Of a stretch of DNA of 64,000 bases, positions 34,901 to 46,842 are shown one piece after another. A model generated the notes under the pieces. It searched no databases. It saw only the letters and a program-made list of their open reading frames with translations, and was not told the DNA's origin. The stretch lies in contig NW_027192191.1 of assembly GCF_041956535.1 (NCBI RefSeq), positions 879,443-943,442 on the forward strand, written 5' to 3'. A program made the position numbers and the translations under genes. The stretch's first letter is position 1. Each line of letters begins with the position of its first letter. Source of the DNA: Calcarisporiella thermophila CBS 279.70. Taxonomy: Eukaryota > Calcarisporiellomycota.

Positions 34901-35840
34901 ACACAAAGACGTAGCAAAGCGTGTAGAAGAGCTAGCTTATTACTACAAATACAATAGAAAATACGAGGAATATGAATCACAACTCCAGCGAGCGATGGCA
35001 ATTCGGGAAAAATCGCATGGATTGGTACATCCCGATACAAGGAGATCTCTAGGAATGTTGGTTAGGCACTATTGTGACCAAAGTGATTATGAAAAGGCTG
35101 AATCAATTCTACACAGAGCTTACGGGATTCTGGAAAGTGAATTGGGACCTGATCATCCGGATACGAGAGATATGTTGCAAGATTTTGCTAAACTTTATTA
35201 CAACAAAGGTGACCTCTATAGAGCTGAAATTTTCTACAAACGTATGTTGGAGATTTCCGAGAAAGAGTTTGGGCACGATCATCCAGATAACGTGGATTAT
35301 ATCAACAAACTTGCCAGTTTCTATTGCGACAAAAAAGATTACGGTAATGCGGAACTACTCTACCAACGCTCTTTAGATATCAACGCGAAAACACTTGGTC
35401 CAGATCCGGAAACAGTAGTTTCTATGAATCGGCTGGCAGAATTTTACCTCGAACAGAAAGAGCTTGAAAAATCGGAAACGCACTATAAGAACTCCTTGGA
35501 GATCACTGCAATAATCGAAGGACCAGATACTTTATATTCAGCGAGAATCCAACTGAAGCTTGCCTCGATATATCGTCAATGGGGTCAGTATGAGAAAGCC
35601 GCGTCACTCTATCAACAATCGCTGTCCGTCTTCGAACATATATTTGGATCGAATGATGAGGATACAATAACCATTTTATGTGACCTGGGAACACTATATC
35701 AGAAATGGGGGTACCATACGATGGCCCAGTCATTTTTTAAGCGAGTGTTGGAGTTCCGTGAAAAAACGCTTGGGACCGACCATTCTGACACGAACCATAT
35801 ACGAGCACTTTTAGAAAATATTGAAATACATAATGACTAG
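31939..35840 (+). CDS. NB-ARC ATPase with kinesin-light-chain-like TPR array
   Basis: A STAND-class signalling ATPase of 1,279 aa from two exons (31939..32023 and 32086..35840); the small first exon restores an ATG start and joins in frame. About 100 N-terminal residues have no recognised fold. The NB-ARC starts with VKRVILALNGRGGAGKTQL (P-loop), then FIFWLRADN, RWLLLLDNADS (Walker B), GGTIILSTRE (sensor I) and YMPLAIELARAFI (GLPL-like). From about residue 510 to the end runs an array of roughly 17-18 repeats of about 42 residues with the pattern SLNNLAxLYxxQxxYxxAExLYxRALxIxExxLGxEHPxT, some strongly divergent. Such proteins are expanded in early fungi and in heterokaryon-incompatibility-like systems, where the repeats sense a ligand and the N-terminus triggers a response. 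Effector type here is unknown. The P-loop and Walker B look intact. Confidence 0.92.
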
Positions 35841-38119
35841 TTTCCATAGATCCTGTCGATAATGTATCTTAACCTTTCTCTTTTTATTTGTAATATCACC
35901 TTTATTTATAATTTATACAAACTATAATTGATGTACTTCTATCGAGTTGTGGAAACCAACTTTTTCGCATTTGCACGGATTTTTCTGGATGTTGGTGATG
36001 CAGGAGTATTCAATATTTACAATTGAATCCAGCCGATTTAAATTTAATTGAGCCAAGTGGCTCAATGTAAATTGGTAGATAGATAGGTATAGTTACAGTA
36101 TACTAGGCTCAATATGAAATTTCTGTGACTTTTTTTCAGTGTCGCTCAATGTTAAACGTGCATCTAAACATATTTAGCTTTGTTTTGAGGCAATTCAGCA
36201 TGTTTATTTTTCTTGCATCAGTTGTGGTATCTATTCGATATCTGAGGCATGCGGATGAATTTCTTCGAGCTATAGATCACTTTGAGCTATGAGCTTCTCA
36301 GTCATTTCCTACCCCTCTTCGATCTATTAACTTGAACATTAAACACAAGTTTTAATAAAAGTTAGTATATACTATATTTTAATGTCGTTATTACAATAGA
36401 TGCGATTCTAACGCATTTAATTAAGACTGTTGCTGCAATGCAGATGCTAATGAAGTCCCATGCTCAATTATTTTCGGCCGTTGGATATAAGGTCACATTT
36501 GGGGAATCTTCGTTGTATTGATGATTAAAAAGTATATTAGAATTGGTTGATGAAAGCTTTTACAGAACCTTCATGTTGAGGATTTTGGCGAAATAGGAGT
36601 TATGGATAGGTCGGATAAGGGGTAAAGGCAAGCAAAGCAAGTAGCTAGAACGGATAGAGTGCCATGTTTAAGTGGTGAACATTTATATTAAAGAATGATG
36701 CATGTTACTATGAGATTTGCATCCTCTCCTCATTATGTAGAAGTTACTCCCGTCGATATCTGATATATCCTCATGCTTGTAATTGCCCTCATGCAAAATT
36801 ATTAAATATTTGTAACAGCACAAATGATCAAACAAAATTTTCTTGAATATGAAAGAATATGACCATACATATAACAAATAAAGCCAAATGACCATACAAT
36901 GAATCGCAAGCAAATACTGGGCATTATAATTAACCTAATATGAAAACCAAAGCAATCTTTGATTATGATAATTATACTATTAGTTTATTGAAATAGCATT
37001 TCCCAAAATTTGTAATGAATGGTTCAAAAAACAGCAAAAATTATTCATTTACACACAGATTGCCATGGGGCGTATTAAACAATCCCACAACGCTAACAGT
37101 ATTACCACAAATATTGGCATCTACTCTGACTGGGACCTGGACAACATCTCCACTCACGACTCCGAGGGTTTCCCATCCGCTGGATGACCTCTTATCTCTA
37201 ACGGTGCTCCTTTCGATTGCGTAGCAAAAAATAAAAGAAAGAAACCAGCATATACTGGAGTATATTTCATATAGTAAAAGGGCATATAAACGTTGGGGGG
37301 GGGAGGATTGAATAACTTGTACCTTACGAAAATCTGGGATGGTAAAACAATAAGTGCAACTTGTGTATAAATCACAATAGTTCGGGTATTACTGGTGAAA
37401 TATTGAAATTTGAAAAGAGCTGATTAAAAAAAAGGAGGTTGAGAAAAGCGTGGGCACATTTATATAATGTATGCATACTAGCCGTTAAGTGGATCAGCGT
37501 GTTTTCGCCGTAAAAGAATCTATTGCCTCGGCGAAGGAGGCTTACAGAACGCACAAAATGAAGAATTAAAAATATTCCATTTAAAGAATTATAGAAAAAT
37601 TGAATATTGTGGTGGAACAGATGGCTAGTAGAGCAAGTAGCTTGAGTGGTGAAAGTGTCATTATTACGAAACTTTCATCCCATATCATCATGCAGGAATC
37701 GTCCCCATTGATATCTGATTTACCTTCCTACCTGCAAAAGACTCTGTACGAAGCTATATTAATAAATTGGTAGATATATTTTATTCTATCATACACTATA
37801 AAGTACTCGACCAGTTGATTAAATAATTCAAAAAAGAAATTTAGAGTATGAATTAATATATCTTAAAAAAAGTTTGCTTTTCAAGCATAAACATGGTGAG
37901 AATATATTAAATAAAATATAACAAACTAAACTTCTTTTGAGATCAAGCAATGATTATTATTATACAAAAAATTTAGACGGAGTCAACTAACATGAAGTAG
38001 GGAAGGATCCTCTAGAAATTTCGACTCTAGTATAAAAGAACCGGAGAGCCATTCTGTGGTTTCAATTATACATCATTCCTCTAAAATGGCACCACACTAT
38101 TTTACCGTATTTACCTTCA
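35841..38119. other. Intergenic, AT-rich, with diverged duplicated segment
   Basis: About 2.3 kb with no supported gene. Two segments near 36637-36770 and 37630-37735 share an order of blocks (gcaagtagct, agtggtgaa, then a decayed copy of a block ending gatatctgat), suggesting an old duplication or two copies of a short repeat. A short frame around 37100-37170 (IYSDWDLDNISTHDSEGFP) has protein-like composition but no context. Confidence 0.4.
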
Positions 38120-39385
38120 TTATTCGCCGGCCAATTCTTCCTCAAATCCATAAACCCCATAATCAAATACTTCAAACCACGTTAAACGTTCGCTTAGCTT
38201 ACCACGATGTACGGCGGCAATGCACCGGCGCTCATCGAATGCCAGTTGCCACACACCTTGTACGTTGGTCAACAAATCGCACACGTGTTGCCCCGTAGAA
38301 ATATCCCACATCTTGATCCCACCCTCTGCTCCAGATATTATCTTGGTGTCATCGTGCTGGAAACACGTGACAGCACTTCGATGCTCTTCGAGCACATGGC
38401 GACATTCATGGCTTTCCATGTCCCAAACCCGTAAGGTGCCATCTGCCGAAGCCGACACAATATAGTTACGGGACACCTCAAGTAAACCCACAAGGGATGT
38501 ATGGCCTTCAAGCGTTGCGAGGCAGGATCCGTCAAGTAGGCTCCAAATCCGTAATACACCTTCAAAAGAACCGCTTATACAAGCTCTGCGATCTGGTGTC
38601 ATTGCTACCGTGTATACTTTCTGGGTATGCCCTTCCAACACGAATTGACACGTGCCTGTTGCTAGGTCCCAAACCCGCAGCGTATGGTCATAGCTACCAC
38701 TGACAATCGTGTTTCCCATTACAGCAATGGTTCGCACAGAGTCTGAATGCCCAGTTAGTACGTGAAGCAAATGCGGGTCAGAGTCGTTAGGAAATTGAGA
38801 AGAATCATGCTCTTCAGTACACAGCCCATTGTCAATATCGGGAAGTTTCCATACACGAAGAGTTGTATCGCGCGAACCTGTCACAATTAATGGCATCGAG
38901 GGCTCCATGACACGAGTGCCATCGGGCTGCACAATTGCCGTGGGTAGACTTAATACCAAACAGCGAACCGTGCTGGTGTGGCCCCTGAAAACGTGTGTAC
39001 ATTTAGCCTGTTCAATATTCCAGACTCGAAGAGTGCGATCCGTTGAACCTGAGACCAGTATATTTCCATCGAATTGCAATGCCCATACTCCACCCTCATG
39101 GCCTTTAAGACGATTACGCAGACTACCGGTTGCGGTGTCATACACGTTGATGCAATTATCATCTGATCCAGAAATGATTTTGTCATTATCAAACTGCAGG
39201 CAAGTAACTAGGTTATTACTGTGTCCTTGAAACGAGTAGCGCTTAGCTCGACCCAAGGCCCAGTTGCGACGCAAAATGAATTCGCTATCAATGCAATTGA
39301 GCCCGTCATCAGATTTTTCACCCAATGCTTTGTGAGAACTTTGATCTTCCTTGTGCACTTTATTGATGGAAGATTTTTCACCCAT
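38120..39385 (-). CDS. Cdc4/Fbw7-like WD40 protein, no F-box seen
   Basis: A single-exon 421-aa frame. From about residue 50 it is a WD40 propeller with the Cdc4/Fbw7 signature order: GHSNNLVTCLQFDNDKIISG, then SDDNCINVYD, GHEGGVWALQFDGNILVSG, then STDRTLRVWN, GHTSTVRCLVL, SRDTTLRVW, GHSDSVRTIAV, SYDHTLRVWD, GHTQKVYTVAM, SFEGVLRIWS, GHTSLVGLLEV, ADGTLRVWD, and EHRSAVTCFQHDDTKIISGA. In Cdc4/Fbw7 this propeller binds phosphodegrons for SCF ubiquitin ligase. The expected F-box and dimerisation region before the propeller is replaced by only 45 hydrophilic residues. An in-frame stop lies just upstream of the ATG; short upstream exons cannot be excluded. If truly F-box-less it would be a substrate-binding paralogue without ligase recruitment. 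Confidence 0.85.
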   Translation of the reverse strand: MGEKSSINKVHKEDQSSHKALGEKSDDGLNCIDSEFILRRNWALGRAKRYSFQGHSNNLVTCLQFDNDKIISGSDDNCINVYDTATGSLRNRLKGHEGGVWALQFDGNILVSGSTDRTLRVWNIEQAKCTHVFRGHTSTVRCLVLSLPTAIVQPDGTRVMEPSMPLIVTGSRDTTLRVWKLPDIDNGLCTEEHDSSQFPNDSDPHLLHVLTGHSDSVRTIAVMGNTIVSGSYDHTLRVWDLATGTCQFVLEGHTQKVYTVAMTPDRRACISGSFEGVLRIWSLLDGSCLATLEGHTSLVGLLEVSRNYIVSASADGTLRVWDMESHECRHVLEEHRSAVTCFQHDDTKIISGAEGGIKMWDISTGQHVCDLLTNVQGVWQLAFDERRCIAAVHRGKLSERLTWFEVFDYGVYGFEEELAGE

Positions 39386-41359
39386 AGGTGCTAATTGATT
39401 CTAGGTAATGCTAGGTAATTCTAGCACTGAAACAACGGGATAAACGCGAGACGCAAAATCGGGATGCTTGGCACAGTCACAAAGTGGCGGAAATAGTACT
39501 CGCAATGTGAGGCTTATTAAAAATCTCTCGAGTTAGATGGCAGGTTTAAGGAGGAAAAAAGACAGGTAACAGCCGGAAAGTAAGGGTTATTTTAAAACTA
39601 ATTGAATAGAATGGAAGATCTATTGAGACGTTTAATTTTGGTCAAATAACATGAACAAGTCTCTTTTAAAACCTCTAAATGACTATCCACCTGGTAAAGG
39701 ATATTATCAATTAAATTGCCTGACACGAAACGAAATAGCCTATTAACTCTTTCGCTTCGTGTCTATAGCTATCTCTTGCTAAGTGAAGGATCAGCTTTGC
39801 AGCTATGCACGCTCGCTTGCACAGATAGACATCGCAGAATGATAGATGATTAGTAAACACGTGACAATGGTATTTGAATCATACATTACTTTAAACTCAG
39901 ACAATACGACGCCCCTATATCTATGTTTCTAAACACTCTGACTTCCACAATCAAAAGAGGGCGCTGAGTAAGGTTGATAATTGGCAGGTCTTGCTTAACC
40001 CCGCATCTGGCTTATTGCTTTTAATACCTATCTACTGAAACTGACAGAATGATTCTTCCAGTCAAGAACAAATATGAATTATTATGTCACCAGAGGCGAA
40101 CAGAATGTATTTGCGTCAGAAAAATAAGGAAAAAAAAATAAAAGAACAGCAACTATTGTTCATCGGTCACCTAAGGAACAAACATTTCTCTCGTTAGTAA
40201 TTAATCCTTACTAAGTTCTCCCCATTTTTGGGGCAGATTGAGAGAAGCTCTACTTATCAATTCAAAGTTATCACGCGCACCCTATTATAAGAAGGCGGAG
40301 TAATCAGGCGCAATCTATGCTAATGTTCGGATTTTTGATTGGAATGAAGTATTTCTGCTATACCTGTGTGTATAAAAGATAGGTAATAAGGAGGTGGGCG
40401 AGTCGAACCATAGCATTCTAGACGATCTCTTTGCTTAATCTTGCAGGTGCCCGCTATCGATCACTAGCCTACCCCTCTTGATAGGGTCATTACTGCTTCT
40501 AAACAATGTGTTTGTGAGCTGTGTATTTTTGGCAGAGACACGAGATCCCGACTGTTTTTTATGCTGTTGCTAGAAAAACTTTCGATACCTTGCGTAGGAA
40601 AGAGGGATTTTTCTTAACCCAATATCTTATGAAAACATAGCATAGAGACTAAAAGCATTCGTTTTAAACCTATATTTTAATTAAAAAACTAAGCAAGCGG
40701 TGATTATCCGACAGATGAGTCTTTTCTTCTTTTTTCTCACGTCTTTCTTTCCATTCTGCTGCATATCAACTTTGTAAAATAACTCAGGGAAAATGTGGCT
40801 CATCGCTGGATGGATCGTACTAGGATAAGTCACCATTTCAATGCCTACTGTTTTCAATGCTCTCAGTTTATTCCATAGTCAATATCTCTCTTTAAAAAAA
40901 ATCATACGAGCTTCACCCAGCATAAGCATTAGAGCCATTGTTTCTTTCAGGTGCTTTTTTACCATAAACTGTTGGATTCCTCGGATATATATGCTTGGGC
41001 TATCCAATCGAATGGCCTGGAAGTCATGTATGGACTGGGGAATTGTTGCCAGCTAGCCACTAGCCAAGGTTGCCCCACCCCATTCAACGCCATCTATAGA
41101 GAAGAAGGTTTGCGAAGTCATGACGTTGCCATCACCTCCCCTCATCCTCAGCATTAATAAAGGGATATAGGAAATTCCTAGAATCCTTGGTAGGTAAGCT
41201 AGCTAACCCTAGGTTAGAAACATCAGTTAAACTTAGAGAATTTACATCAAAAGTTTTATTAGCGGCATCTTCGATAGAATTCTCGTTTAAACAAGCACCC
41301 GGTTAAACTCTTTCAGTGCATTACAAAAACGGGGAACGTGATCTTTTAGCGAAAAAAGC
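39386..41359. other. Intergenic, WD40 gene / metallothionein
   Basis: About 2 kb, no supported coding region. Short ctaggtaat(t/g) repeats lie at 39400-39423 just upstream of the WD40 start. A TATA-like tataaaag at about 40374 on + has no recognisable gene behind it. Confidence 0.4.
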
Positions 41360-41366
41360 TATAAAA
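41360..41366 (+). promoter_or_regulatory. TATA box of metallothionein gene
   Basis: TATAAAA lies 108 nt before the metallothionein ATG and is followed by a CT-rich leader, the usual arrangement of a strong inducible fungal promoter. Confidence 0.6.
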
Positions 41367-41473
41367 GCCAGCCTCTCTCTCCATCCAAGGGCCTCTTCTC
41401 CACCCTCTCTCAATCCTCCAGCAACAACCCACCCTTGAGACTTTCAACAGTAACAACAAGAGAAATTACAACC

Positions 41474-41623
41474 ATGCAAAACACCTGCCCTTGCAACCGA
41501 TGCGGCTCCAACTGCCAGTGAGTATAGAACGCTGTAAGATCCGGATTCACTTTACTTACCTTTACCCCTTCTCTTCCAAATAGATGCACCAGCGGAAGCT
41601 GCGCCTGCGGATGCTGCAAGTAA
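41474..41623 (+). CDS. Metallothionein, 27 aa, split by one intron
   Basis: Two exons (41474..41517 and 41584..41623) are joined by a 66-nt intron starting gtgagt and ending tag. The product has 27 residues with nine cysteines: first half MQNTCPCNRCGSNC, second half QCTSGSCACGCCK. The C-X-C and C-C spacing is that of small fungal copper metallothioneins such as the Neurospora protein, which bind Cu(I) in a single thiolate cluster. Aromatic residues and histidine are absent, as expected. The intron falls inside the Gln codon after the fourth Cys. The gene is too small for ordinary ORF calling. A TATA box and CT-rich leader upstream and an AATAAA signal at 41789-41794 support a real transcript. 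Regulation by copper or cadmium is likely but not shown. Confidence 0.85.
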
Positions 41624-43727
41624 TTGGCCCAAAGACGAATGGAAACATGCGTTGCCGTTAGTCCTAACCCATAAATTGAGAAATCTCTTCCCAGTACGAA
41701 CACAATAGGGAACCCATCATTAACTTTATATACTATATAAATATGTGTTGAGTGTACACCATTCTTCCATAATACTTTATCTATCCGTGAATAAATTGTA
41801 TTGCAGGGAATAACATCGCATCTCAAACCATATTCAACCCATCAGACATCCTCCACTCTACGCTCTCCCTACAACTTCGTCCAGGCATCCTATGCTTTCG
41901 ATGAAATATACTGTTGAACTAAATAGATCGCCGAAGGTTGAATTTTACTCCCTAGTTTGTACAATGTAACCATTTTCCATCCACGTGCTCAAGCATAGCT
42001 GTCGAGAATGTTGTTATTTATTCGATCAATATAGTGCGAGGTTTGCTTAGTCCAAACCTTTTCTCAAAGTAAATTCTAAACGTGATCCTCAAAGCTGATA
42101 TTAACGAGATTTAAGATTTCCTTTCCCACAAGGATCTCAAACTAAACTATCCCTTTAAACATACGTTGCGAGATACTTACCCCAGCAACAATTGTGTTGC
42201 TTATTCAACGTGATATTTATCCTCATTCTTAACCTTGAACCCATCCCATTTTAAGTAGAGATGCCTATAACAGTTACTCATGTGGTTACTACGCAAATAT
42301 GATTTAATCAAATGGCAGGGGTAGAGATATAATTTTAGAAAGCAGCTCTTTGTAAACCAACATTGATTTTCTGCTATAAAGTATATTCCTTTATTCCTTG
42401 CCTAGAGCGCTGATACAAAATCGTTAACCTTGTTTCAAATTTTCCAAATGAAAAGCAGGAAGCCAGCTTGCAAACAATATACGAAACGACTCGTTCTAAG
42501 TACAAACCATTCCACGAGCAGTGTTTGTACGGTATAGCGTGATATATCACAAAATTCGTGTGGAAAACTTTTGCATAATCTGGTTGGGCGTTGCTACAAG
42601 AAAGTATAGCCAAAATGTCGCTCCACCTAGGGAAGGTCTAGAAAAAAATGAGACTTGAAATGTTGAGTTTCCTTTATTTGGCCCATACCGATGAAAGCTA
42701 AACATGGTTCGCATTGAGTTACCATGTCAGTTCTTGCAGCTGTTTATTGTACATGTAATACAGGATCCAGTAGAGCCTAGAACTTGCTGTAAATTCTGAC
42801 CGATGCTCATCTGCAACCATCTTCTAGGCCAAATAACCCAGATCTCAACTTATCGCCAATATCACTTGATATTGAGACTGAACAATTCTTCATATAAGAT
42901 TCAAAAACCCAGCCTCTCGAATAGATTATTAGTATAATGGCACTCACTCCCGGACCCTTAGCCATAACGGCACCGATCCACATCTATACCTAAACTGCGG
43001 TATGTTACTAAAAGGGGCTTTACTGCATTTCTTGTGCTTGCATTTCTTGTTGTGTCATATAAGCTTGGCTTTCTTCGCATCTCGCTATAATTCAGTGATT
43101 CTCACGAACTCCATGATGACACAACAAATAAAATCCACGCAGAGATATGCAAACCGTGATAGTGCAGATGCCAAGAAAGTGGATGCCCTACCTTATCGAT
43201 TTGATAACTTGGCACACCGAAGAGACTCAGGAGGAGTCATCTTTTCATCCATTTGTATCCAGGCCGAACAATGATAACACAAAAGTTGGAGAGTTTTCAA
43301 ACAAGTCGCTTTCTAACTTCTCTCAAGCAGTTGGTCGTCGATAACGATCCATAGCCTTTCCAAGACTTTCGTTATCGATGAAGGAAAATGAGGTGACACC
43401 AAAAAGAGCTCCAGTGTCCTGTAATGACCTCTATACCGAGATCTTGCGACAGAGTCGATCTATGAGCGTCCTTTGGATTTCAGTTATAGCATGCAAACAA
43501 AAAATTATAAAATAATGCTAAATTATTGATAATCATTTTTACTCATATAAAAGGGAGGAAAAAAAAAAGACATACAGAAAGTGGTTTGTGTTATGTATTC
43601 ACACACCGTACACTAAAACAAGAGCAAAGACATAAAAAAACTAATACCTAATACTAAAAATCATTTCGACCATATATATACTTTCCATATATAATGGCGC
43701 AAAAAAAAAGAAAGATATCAACACAGC
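41624..43727. other. Intergenic, metallothionein / histone H3
   Basis: About 2.1 kb. A frame at 43147-43344 (MPRKWMPYLIDLITWHTEE...) has reasonable composition and splice-like acceptors upstream but no recognised family and no clear first exon, so it is not called as a gene. The rest is AT-rich non-coding DNA. Confidence 0.35.
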
Positions 43728-44507
<780 letters not shown>

Positions 44508-44664
44508 TGCAACTCAGTTTTCCGAGATATATGCTTTTGTTTGTTTTGATTTGAATGAGATGGAGTGATGTGATGGCGGCGTGGGTATTGGGGGGGGAGG
44601 TGATGGGGGGTGACGCTTTTTTGAAAAATTTTGAAACGCAGCTGCCGCAGCGCGCGCAACCGTG

Positions 44665-44672
44665 TGACGTCA
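44665..44672. promoter_or_regulatory. CRE-like palindrome TGACGTCA
   Basis: A full bZIP (CREB/ATF) consensus 158 nt upstream of the histone H3 start codon. In fungi such sites bind Atf1-type factors; function here is inferred from sequence and position only. Confidence 0.5.
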
Positions 44673-45368
44673 GCTGGAACTCGGATACTAATCGCATGGA
44701 CGATAGTGATGCATCTTGGCTCACCCCCCCCGTTGATTTCGTTATCTAATTTACATTTCGCCATAATTTCCATGGCTGTCGCAGTGATCTAGTGTCTTTT
44801 CCACAATTTCATTGGCAATTCTCCCTCTACAAAAATGGGAAAAATTCAATTAGGATCTGTCTTATTTAGAAATTGGATTCCGGAGCGGCCATACCTTCAA
44901 AAAGCAAAAGGAAAAGCGGGGGGAGGGTGGTGTTGGTTAAGGAACGGAGAGGTTGTCTTAAACCACGGCATGTTTGCCGATACTTGCCCACGAAAAAGGA
45001 GATAGATGTTTAGCCTCCACTGATGAGCTAATCTTACGTGCACGTTGTCCCCCCTTGTTGACATCACACCATCGCAACGCGACCACAGAGTTACTTTGAT
45101 TTTGAACTTTGGAAAAAGGTTTAATACCGGAAAACTTAGCGCCGGGAATCACAGAAGTTAAGGGAAGCAAACAGCAGAGAGGGGACTCCGTCCGCGGCCA
45201 TTGGCGGATGCATTGGAGGTCTTGGCGAGGATTGAACAAAATTGAGCAATCAAGTATACAGAATTCTAACTCTGCTGTCTTGGCCAAACTAGGCAAAATC
45301 GCGGAAGAATTTGCGCGTCCCACCTACCGCGTATAGATCGCTCAACGATGATTATTAATCGAATTCTA

Positions 45369-45386
45369 CAGTAATTGCAATTACTG
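45369..45386. promoter_or_regulatory. 18-bp palindrome upstream of aldo-keto reductase
   Basis: CAGTAATTGCAATTACTG is perfectly self-complementary and lies about 290 nt before the reductase ATG. It could be a dimeric transcription-factor site. Confidence 0.35.
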
Positions 45387-45677
45387 CTCCATTTCAGGGC
45401 CCAACGCAAAACCCAATCATGCCTTTCCAAAGCCGTTGGAACATCATCGAAAGTGAAATGGATTCTCCCAGCTTGGAATAGCATCTCCCCCTTCCACGCT
45501 GGAATGAAACCCGCTTATCTTAGCCCTATCCAATTTTAGATGCACAATTGTAAAACATTTCTCTATTTATGACCTCGAATCGTTGTAGCTATTTAAGCAC
45601 TGAATTTTTCCTCGAGGGGGGAACTAACGTTTTTTACTCGACATCTCTTTTTCATCTCTCTCTCTGAACAACCCATC

Positions 45678-46842
45678 ATGTCTTTAGGCCGCGCATTCAA
45701 ACTCAACACTGGATCCTTAATGCCTGCCGTTGGGCTCGGTACTTGGCTGTCAAAGGTATAATAAAGCCGGATAGAGGACGTCACGTGTAATGGAATGGCT
45801 ACTAATGAATGTTGATGTTCAATAGCCCAATGAAGTCCAACATGCCGTAGAGGTCGCCCTCGAAGCAGGCTACCGTCATATCGACTGTGCTCATGTCTGT
45901 AAGTTTCGAAAGTTTTTGCAGAATGCATTCGAATGTGAAGCATATTAACAAACTAATATTCTGCAGATGGCAATGAGAATGAGGTGGGTCTTGCCCTCAA
46001 AAACCAGGCAAGCAAGGTTCCCCGAGACAAAATTTTCATCACTAGCAAACTCTGGAACTCTTAGTAAATATTGAATTTTTTTTCTTATTTTTTTTTTCCG
46101 ACATACTAACCAATGGAACCACTTTAGTCACCGTCCAGAACACGTAGTAGAAGGATTGAACAAAACCCTGAAGGATCTCGGCACAGACTACCTGGATCTC
46201 TATCTCATGCATTGGCCGGTGGCCTTCAAGCCCGGAGACAGTCTCTTCCCCACCGACGAGAGCAAGCAAAGCGTCCTCCTCGATGACATCGATTTCACCG
46301 AGACGTGGGCGGCAATGGAGAAATTGGTGGAAACGGGCAAGGTTCGCTCGATCGGCGTGTCCAACTTCAACATTCCCCGGCTCGAGAAGCTCCTAAAAAC
46401 GGCCAAGATCGTGCCTGCCGTGAACCAGGTCGAACTGCATCCCTACCTTCCTCAGGAGGAGCTAGTGGCCTACTGCAACCAGAAGGGAATTCATGTCTCG
46501 GCTTACTCTCCTCTCGGAAACAATCTCCGTGGGATGAAGAAGGTGATTGATGAGGAGGTGGTGGTTGAAGTTGCAAAGAAGAACAACAAGACTCCTGCTC
46601 AAGTGTTGATCTCATGGGCGGTGCAGCGCGGGACCTCGGTACTTCCAAAGTCGGTGACTCCCGATCGTATCCGCAGCAACTTCGAGGACTTCGTGCTTTC
46701 GGACGAGGATTTCGCGGCCCTCAATGCCTTGAGCAAGGGCAAGAACATTCGCTATTGCATTCCGTGCACTTTCAATCCCCGTTGGCCGGTGAATGACGTT
46801 TTTGGGGACGATTTAGAGCAGGCTAAGAAGATGGATAACTAA
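45678..46842 (+). CDS. Aldo-keto reductase
   Basis: NADPH-dependent carbonyl reductase of the AKR superfamily, 320 aa from four exons (45678..45755, 45826..45898, 45967..46063, 46128..46842) that sum to 963 nt. The (beta/alpha)8 barrel shows the signatures MPAVGLGTW, AGYRHIDCAHVYGNENEVG (catalytic Asp and Tyr), ITSKLW (catalytic Lys) and LYLMHWP (catalytic His), then VRSIGVSNFN, VNQVELHPYLPQ and the cofactor clamp LPKSVTPDRIRSNF. The C-terminal loop ending FNPRWPVNDVFG resembles xylose/glycerol reductases. Substrate cannot be fixed from sequence. The intron after SY splits the motif NSYHRPEHV and its donor is gtaaat. GC-rich codon choice in the last exon suggests high expression. Confidence 0.94.

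Larger units (their letters stand above)
44508..45677. other. Divergent intergenic region, H3 / aldo-keto reductase
   Basis: About 1.2 kb containing both promoters. G-runs lie around 44590-44610, a CRE palindrome at 44665 and an 18-bp palindrome at 45369. No coding region is supported. Confidence 0.4.

Noticed and set aside
41410-41826. 138-aa minus-strand frame
   Set aside because: It is antisense to the metallothionein gene, whose Cys pattern, splice sites and TATA box are much stronger evidence.
43147-43344. Short protein-like frame MPRKWMPYLIDLITWHTEE
   Set aside because: No start exon, family or promoter could be tied to it; left as part of an intergenic entry.
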